Positions 60,767 through 64,000 of a stretch of 64,000 bases of DNA are shown one piece after another. The DNA comes from Dyadobacter sediminis (GTDB lineage: Bacteria; Bacteroidota; Bacteroidia; Cytophagales; Spirosomataceae), in NCBI RefSeq assembly GCF_005860765.1, contig NZ_VCEI01000029.1, forward strand, positions 310,001 through 374,000, given 5' to 3'. The notes under the pieces are model-generated. The model ran no database searches, was not told the origin of the DNA, and worked only from the letters and a program-made list of their open reading frames with translations. Position 1 is the first letter of the stretch; the number at the start of each line of letters is the position of its first letter. Position numbers and translations under genes: made by a program.

Positions 60767-62338
60767 CTATAAAGCATTGATCAGCGGAATCTCGGAAACC
60801 AGCTGCGGAGCATTCGGAATACCGATCAGGTTCAGCATTTTCTGGGTAGCCATAATCGCAGAAACCGTCTGGTCCGAATCCAAACCCCGTGTTTTTACAT
60901 CTTTTCCGTTAATTTCCCAGGTAATAATCGTTTCGCAGAGTGCATCCGTTTTTCCACCCGGCGGAATCCTTACCGCATAGTCGGTCAGCATCGGAAGGCT
61001 GATTCCTTTTTTACAGTATATTTTTTTAAGTGCGTTCATAAATGCGTCATACTGGCCGTCGCCCTGTGCATTTTCCTCGTAAACCTCATCGCCGAATTTT
61101 ATCTGCAAAGTAGCAGACGGTTTCAGGTTTTTGGAATGCGTAAGGACATAATTTACAATAACTACTTTTTCCTCAATGGCATTGCTCGCAAGAATATCCG
61201 AAATAATGTACGGAAGATCTTCCGGCGTTACGGCTTCCTTTCTGTCTCCAAGCTCGATAATCCGCTGTGTAACTTTCCGAAGATCCGAATCGGAAAGCGT
61301 TATGCCAAGATCTCTGAGATTATTTTCAATATTGGCTTTACCCGAAGTTTTGCCCAGCGCATACAAACGCTGACGCCCAAAGCGTTCAGGCATCAACTTA
61401 CTGAAATAGAGATTGTTCTTTTTATCGCCATCCGCGTGAATGCCGGCGGTTTGTGTAAAAACACTTTCTCCTACAATCGGCTTGTTGGAAGGAATGCGTA
61501 TGCCTGAAAATGTCTCAATCAACTTGCTGATCGAATAAAGCGAGCGCTCGTTAACCGAAGTTTTGTACTCCGGCATCAGGTCATTCATAACGGCAATTGT
61601 ACTCGCAAGCGGCGCATTTCCGGTTCTTTCACCCATTCCGTTTACGGTAAGATGCAGCCCGTGCGCGCCTGCTTTCAAAGCTTCCATGACATTGGCAACA
61701 CTCAGATCGTAATCGTTATGCGCATGAAATTCAAAATGATGATTCGGGTAGCGGTCCACAATGGCCTTAACAAAGGCATAGGATTCTGAAGGCGTAAGAA
61801 TGCCCAGCGTATCCGGAAGCAGAATTCTTTTAACCGGCTGCGTTGTCAGAAAGTCCAGCGAAGCAAAAACATACTCCGGCGAATTCCGCATGCCGTTGCT
61901 CCAGTCTTCCAGATATACATTGCATGCAATTCCGTTGGCTTCGGCCAGTTCAATGACATTGCGGATGTCTTCAAAATGCTGCTGCGGTGTTTTCTTTAAC
62001 TGATACTTCAGATGATTCAGTGAACCTTTGGTTAAAAGATTCATTACTTTGGCACCTGCCTGCAGCATCCAGTTAATAGAAGCATCACCGTCCACAAATG
62101 TCAGAACTTCAATTTTATCCAGAAAACCGTTGCTCTTTGCCCAATCCGTAATTTTCTTCACCGCCTGAAATTCTCCTTCCGAAACACGGGCAGAAGCAAT
62201 TTCAATACGGTCCACTTTTACTTCCTGAAGCAGGATTTGTGCAATGGTCAGTTTTTCTGAAGCAGAAAAAGACACTCCGCTGGTTTGTTCACCATCGCGG
62301 AGCGTCGTATCCATTATTTCAATATAGCGGCTGTTCAT
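60767..62338 (-). CDS. cimA: Second 2-isopropylmalate/citramalate synthase-type enzyme with regulatory domain
   Basis: 523 residues of the DRE-TIM acyltransferase family: MDTTLRDGEQTSGVSFS at about residues 9-25, metal site FEFHAHNDYDLSVAN at about 198-212, VNGMGERTGNAPLAS, and the C-terminal LeuA-type regulatory domain (about 370-510, KPSATLQIKFGDEVYEENAQGDGQYDAFMNAL). It differs from the short leuA in carrying this effector domain. By position and sequence it may be (R)-citramalate synthase (pyruvate to citramalate, for isoleucine) rather than a second leucine enzyme, since LeuB and LeuCD can process both chains. The gene symbol is provisional. Confidence 0.75.
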   Translation of the reverse strand: MNSRYIEIMDTTLRDGEQTSGVSFSASEKLTIAQILLQEVKVDRIEIASARVSEGEFQAVKKITDWAKSNGFLDKIEVLTFVDGDASINWMLQAGAKVMNLLTKGSLNHLKYQLKKTPQQHFEDIRNVIELAEANGIACNVYLEDWSNGMRNSPEYVFASLDFLTTQPVKRILLPDTLGILTPSESYAFVKAIVDRYPNHHFEFHAHNDYDLSVANVMEALKAGAHGLHLTVNGMGERTGNAPLASTIAVMNDLMPEYKTSVNERSLYSISKLIETFSGIRIPSNKPIVGESVFTQTAGIHADGDKKNNLYFSKLMPERFGRQRLYALGKTSGKANIENNLRDLGITLSDSDLRKVTQRIIELGDRKEAVTPEDLPYIISDILASNAIEEKVVIVNYVLTHSKNLKPSATLQIKFGDEVYEENAQGDGQYDAFMNALKKIYCKKGISLPMLTDYAVRIPPGGKTDALCETIITWEINGKDVKTRGLDSDQTVSAIMATQKMLNLIGIPNAPQLVSEIPLINAL

Positions 62339-62421
62339 AGGAGCTTTCGGCTGAGCGGCCGTTCGCTTCCGGCACTAACGGTAAAGACGCCGATTGCCCG
62401 CAGCCAACTGCCGATGCCGTT

Positions 62422-63018
62422 TTAGTAAATTCTTTCGGTTTCAAACTCCCTTATTTCATTTTTCATTGCCTGAAGATAATCAATATCATCAAAGCCATTC
62501 ATCAGATTGTGCTTTTTGTAGCCATTGATGTCAAATGATTCGCTTTCTCCTGTAGAAAGAATTATGATTTTCTGGTCAGGAAGGTTTACTTCCAGTTCTG
62601 CATTGGGATCAGCTTCAATGGCAAGAAATATTTTGTCCAGAAAAGCAGCACTGACCTGTACCGGCAAAATACCGATATTAAGTGAGTTACCTTTAAAAAT
62701 ATCAGCAAAAAAGCTGGAAACAACGCAACGGAAACCGTAATCATAGATAGCCCAGGCAGCATGTTCCCGGCTTGATCCGCTTCCGAAATTGTGACCGCCC
62801 ACAAGGATTTTCCCGGAATAAATCGGATTGTTCAGAACAAAATCCTGCTTGGGCGTATCGTCTCCATTGTAGCGCCAGTCCCTGAAAAGGTTATCGCCAA
62901 AACCTTCGCGCTTTGTAGCTTTCAGAAAACGGGCCGGTATAATCTGGTCCGTATCAACGTTTTCTATAGGCAACGGAACTGCGGTACTTTTTAATATTGT
63001 GAATTTATCGTAAGCCAT
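62422..63018 (-). CDS. leuD: 3-isopropylmalate dehydratase small subunit
   Basis: 198 residues: the swivel subunit of isopropylmalate isomerase, which pairs with LeuC. Signature PLPIENVDTDQIIPARFLK (about residues 16-34), the substrate loop ILVGGHNFGSGSSREHAAWAI (about 71-91), and VSSFFADIFKGNSLNIGILPV. Normal length for the bacterial LeuD type. It lies between leuC and the second synthase gene on the same strand. Confidence 0.97.
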   Translation of the reverse strand: MAYDKFTILKSTAVPLPIENVDTDQIIPARFLKATKREGFGDNLFRDWRYNGDDTPKQDFVLNNPIYSGKILVGGHNFGSGSSREHAAWAIYDYGFRCVVSSFFADIFKGNSLNIGILPVQVSAAFLDKIFLAIEADPNAELEVNLPDQKIIILSTGESESFDINGYKKHNLMNGFDDIDYLQAMKNEIREFETERIY

Positions 63019-63025
63019 GGTTATG

Positions 63026-63052
63026 AGCTGTCAGCTATTGGCAAATAGCTTT
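63026..63052. repeat. Degenerate 7-bp-phase repeat, copy 6
   Basis: AGC, AGC, GGC and AGC at exact 7-base steps in the leuC-leuD gap, 8 bases upstream of the leuD start codon. Confidence 0.5.
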
Positions 63053-63104
63053 ATGTCCAGCGTTTATATTTTTAACTAAGTTTCAAAAGAACCGGAAATC
63101 CAAA

Positions 63105-64000
63105 CTAAAGAAGCTCGCGGGGATCTGTAACTACTCCTGTCACGGCTGCGGCAGCGGCAACGAGCGGACTTGCCAGCAACGTACGGGCACCCGGCCCCTG
63201 ACGTCCTTCAAAATTGCGGTTCGACGTGCTTACCGCATATTTTCCGGCCGGAATTTTATCATCATTCATGGCAAGACAAGCGGAACATCCCGGTTGGCGC
63301 AGTTCAAATCCTGCATCGGTAAGTATGTCCAGAATCCCTTCTTCCTTGATTTGTGCTTCTACAATATGCGAGCCCGGAACAACCCATGCCGTTACATTGT
63401 CCGCTTTTTTGCGGCCTTTTACAATGGATGCAAATGCACGGAAATCTTCGATACGGCCGTTTGTACAGCTGCCAATGAAAACGTAATCGATTTTCTTGCC
63501 CAGCATGGATTCATTTTCGTGAAAGCCCATGTAGTTCAGCGACTTGTCATACGTAGCCTTTCCGCCTTCCACCTGATCCGAAGTAGGAATCGCTCTGGAT
63601 ATACCCTGGCCCATTCCCGGATTGGTTCCGTACGTGATCATCGGCTCTATGTCCGCAGCGTCAAAAGTATATTCCTTGTCAAAAACAGCATCTTCGTCGG
63701 TTTTCAGTGTTTTCCAGTAAGCAAGCGCTTTGTCCCACTTCTCGCCTTTCGGAGCCTGCTCACGGCCATTGATATAGGCAAATGTCGTTTCGTCCGGAGC
63801 GATCATACCGCCGCGTGCGCCCATTTCAATACTCATGTTGCAAACGGTCATACGGCCTTCCATGCTCATGTTACGGAATACGTCGCCGGCATATTCTACG
63901 AAATAACCCGTTGCGCCCGCAGTAGTCAGTTTGGAAATAATGTATAAAGTAACGTCTTTCGGCGTAACGCCTTTGCCTAACGTACCGTTTACGTTCACAC
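63105..64000 (-). CDS. leuC: 3-isopropylmalate dehydratase large subunit (5' end off window)
   Basis: The C-terminal two thirds of LeuC; the frame is open to the right edge, so about 165-170 residues are missing. It isomerises 2- to 3-isopropylmalate with a [4Fe-4S] cluster. The three cluster Cys are visible: FIGSCTNGRIEDFRAF and PGCSACLAMNDDK. Also MEGRMTVCNMSIEMGARGGMIAPDETT, and NRNFEGRQGPGARTLLASP near the C-terminus. The GTG at 63998 is an internal codon, not the start. It should be the upstream gene of the leuC-leuD-cimA-leuB run. Confidence 0.96.
   Translation of the reverse strand, partial: VNVNGTLGKGVTPKDVTLYIISKLTTAGATGYFVEYAGDVFRNMSMEGRMTVCNMSIEMGARGGMIAPDETTFAYINGREQAPKGEKWDKALAYWKTLKTDEDAVFDKEYTFDAADIEPMITYGTNPGMGQGISRAIPTSDQVEGGKATYDKSLNYMGFHENESMLGKKIDYVFIGSCTNGRIEDFRAFASIVKGRKKADNVTAWVVPGSHIVEAQIKEEGILDILTDAGFELRQPGCSACLAMNDDKIPAGKYAVSTSNRNFEGRQGPGARTLLASPLVAAAAAVTGVVTDPRELL

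Overview
The window is a piece of a Bacteroidota chromosome, most likely from the Cytophagales and of Dyadobacter/Spirosomaceae type. That placement rests on protein flavour only, not on a search. Supporting signs are intergenic promoters of the TTTG-N17-21-TAnnTTTG class, little Shine-Dalgarno signal before starts, many lipoproteins, an ECF sigma factor followed by a membrane-anchored beta-barrel protein, a PASTA-tailed division transpeptidase, and a leuA-leuB-second leuA/cimA-leuD-leuC locus. Nearly all DNA is coding on one strand or the other. There are no rRNA or tRNA genes, no insertion sequence, no prophage and no CRISPR.

Layout. 1-7.9 kb: a lipoprotein alpha-2-macroglobulin cut by the left edge, an AT-rich orphan membrane protein, and an aquaglyceroporin. 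8-16 kb: purB, a B12-dependent ribonucleotide reductase, a DctA-type carrier, an M3 oligopeptidase and a small lipoprotein. 16.2-19.9 kb: a surface-glycan group (nucleotide-sugar epimerase, GT2, GT-C membrane enzyme). 19.9-25.1 kb: an Rrf2 regulator, a FadN-like beta-oxidation protein with a MarR regulator, and a TlpA-like lipoprotein. 25.2-31.7 kb: the head of the division/cell-wall cluster (rsmH, ftsL-like, ftsI, murE, mraY), which stops after mraY. 31.7-46.8 kb: mixed housekeeping genes (aroB, VOC protein, acyltransferase, APH-like kinase with HAD phosphatase, amidase, comM, two lipoproteins, fabI, hydrolase, response regulator, hemB). 46.85-47.44 kb: a REP-like repeat cluster. 47.5-57.4 kb: an M28 peptidase, an S9 dipeptidyl peptidase, surface proteins, and an ECF sigma factor with a membrane-anchored barrel partner. 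57.5-64 kb: msrC and the leucine locus, which runs off the right edge.

How the genes fit together. rsmH to mraY supply division and peptidoglycan precursors (the MurE motif indicates meso-diaminopimelate). leuA, leuB, leuC and leuD form the leucine pathway, and the longer second synthase may make citramalate for isoleucine. leuA appears to have its own promoter plus a translational attenuator with a 16-codon Leu/Ile-rich leader peptide, read here directly from the sequence.

The most unusual structures are non-coding: (i) the leuA attenuator; (ii) two facing arrays of a degenerate 10-bp repeat between mraY and its convergent neighbour; (iii) a 580-bp cluster of two interleaved palindromic repeats, one predicted to fold as a three-way junction with complementary loops; (iv) a scattered family of degenerate repeats in a strict 7-bp phase; (v) a perfect 32-bp palindrome just upstream of aroB; (vi) a cryptic promoter-to-terminator unit on the minus strand near 12.3 kb. 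I did not find a multi-gene system that I would call new.
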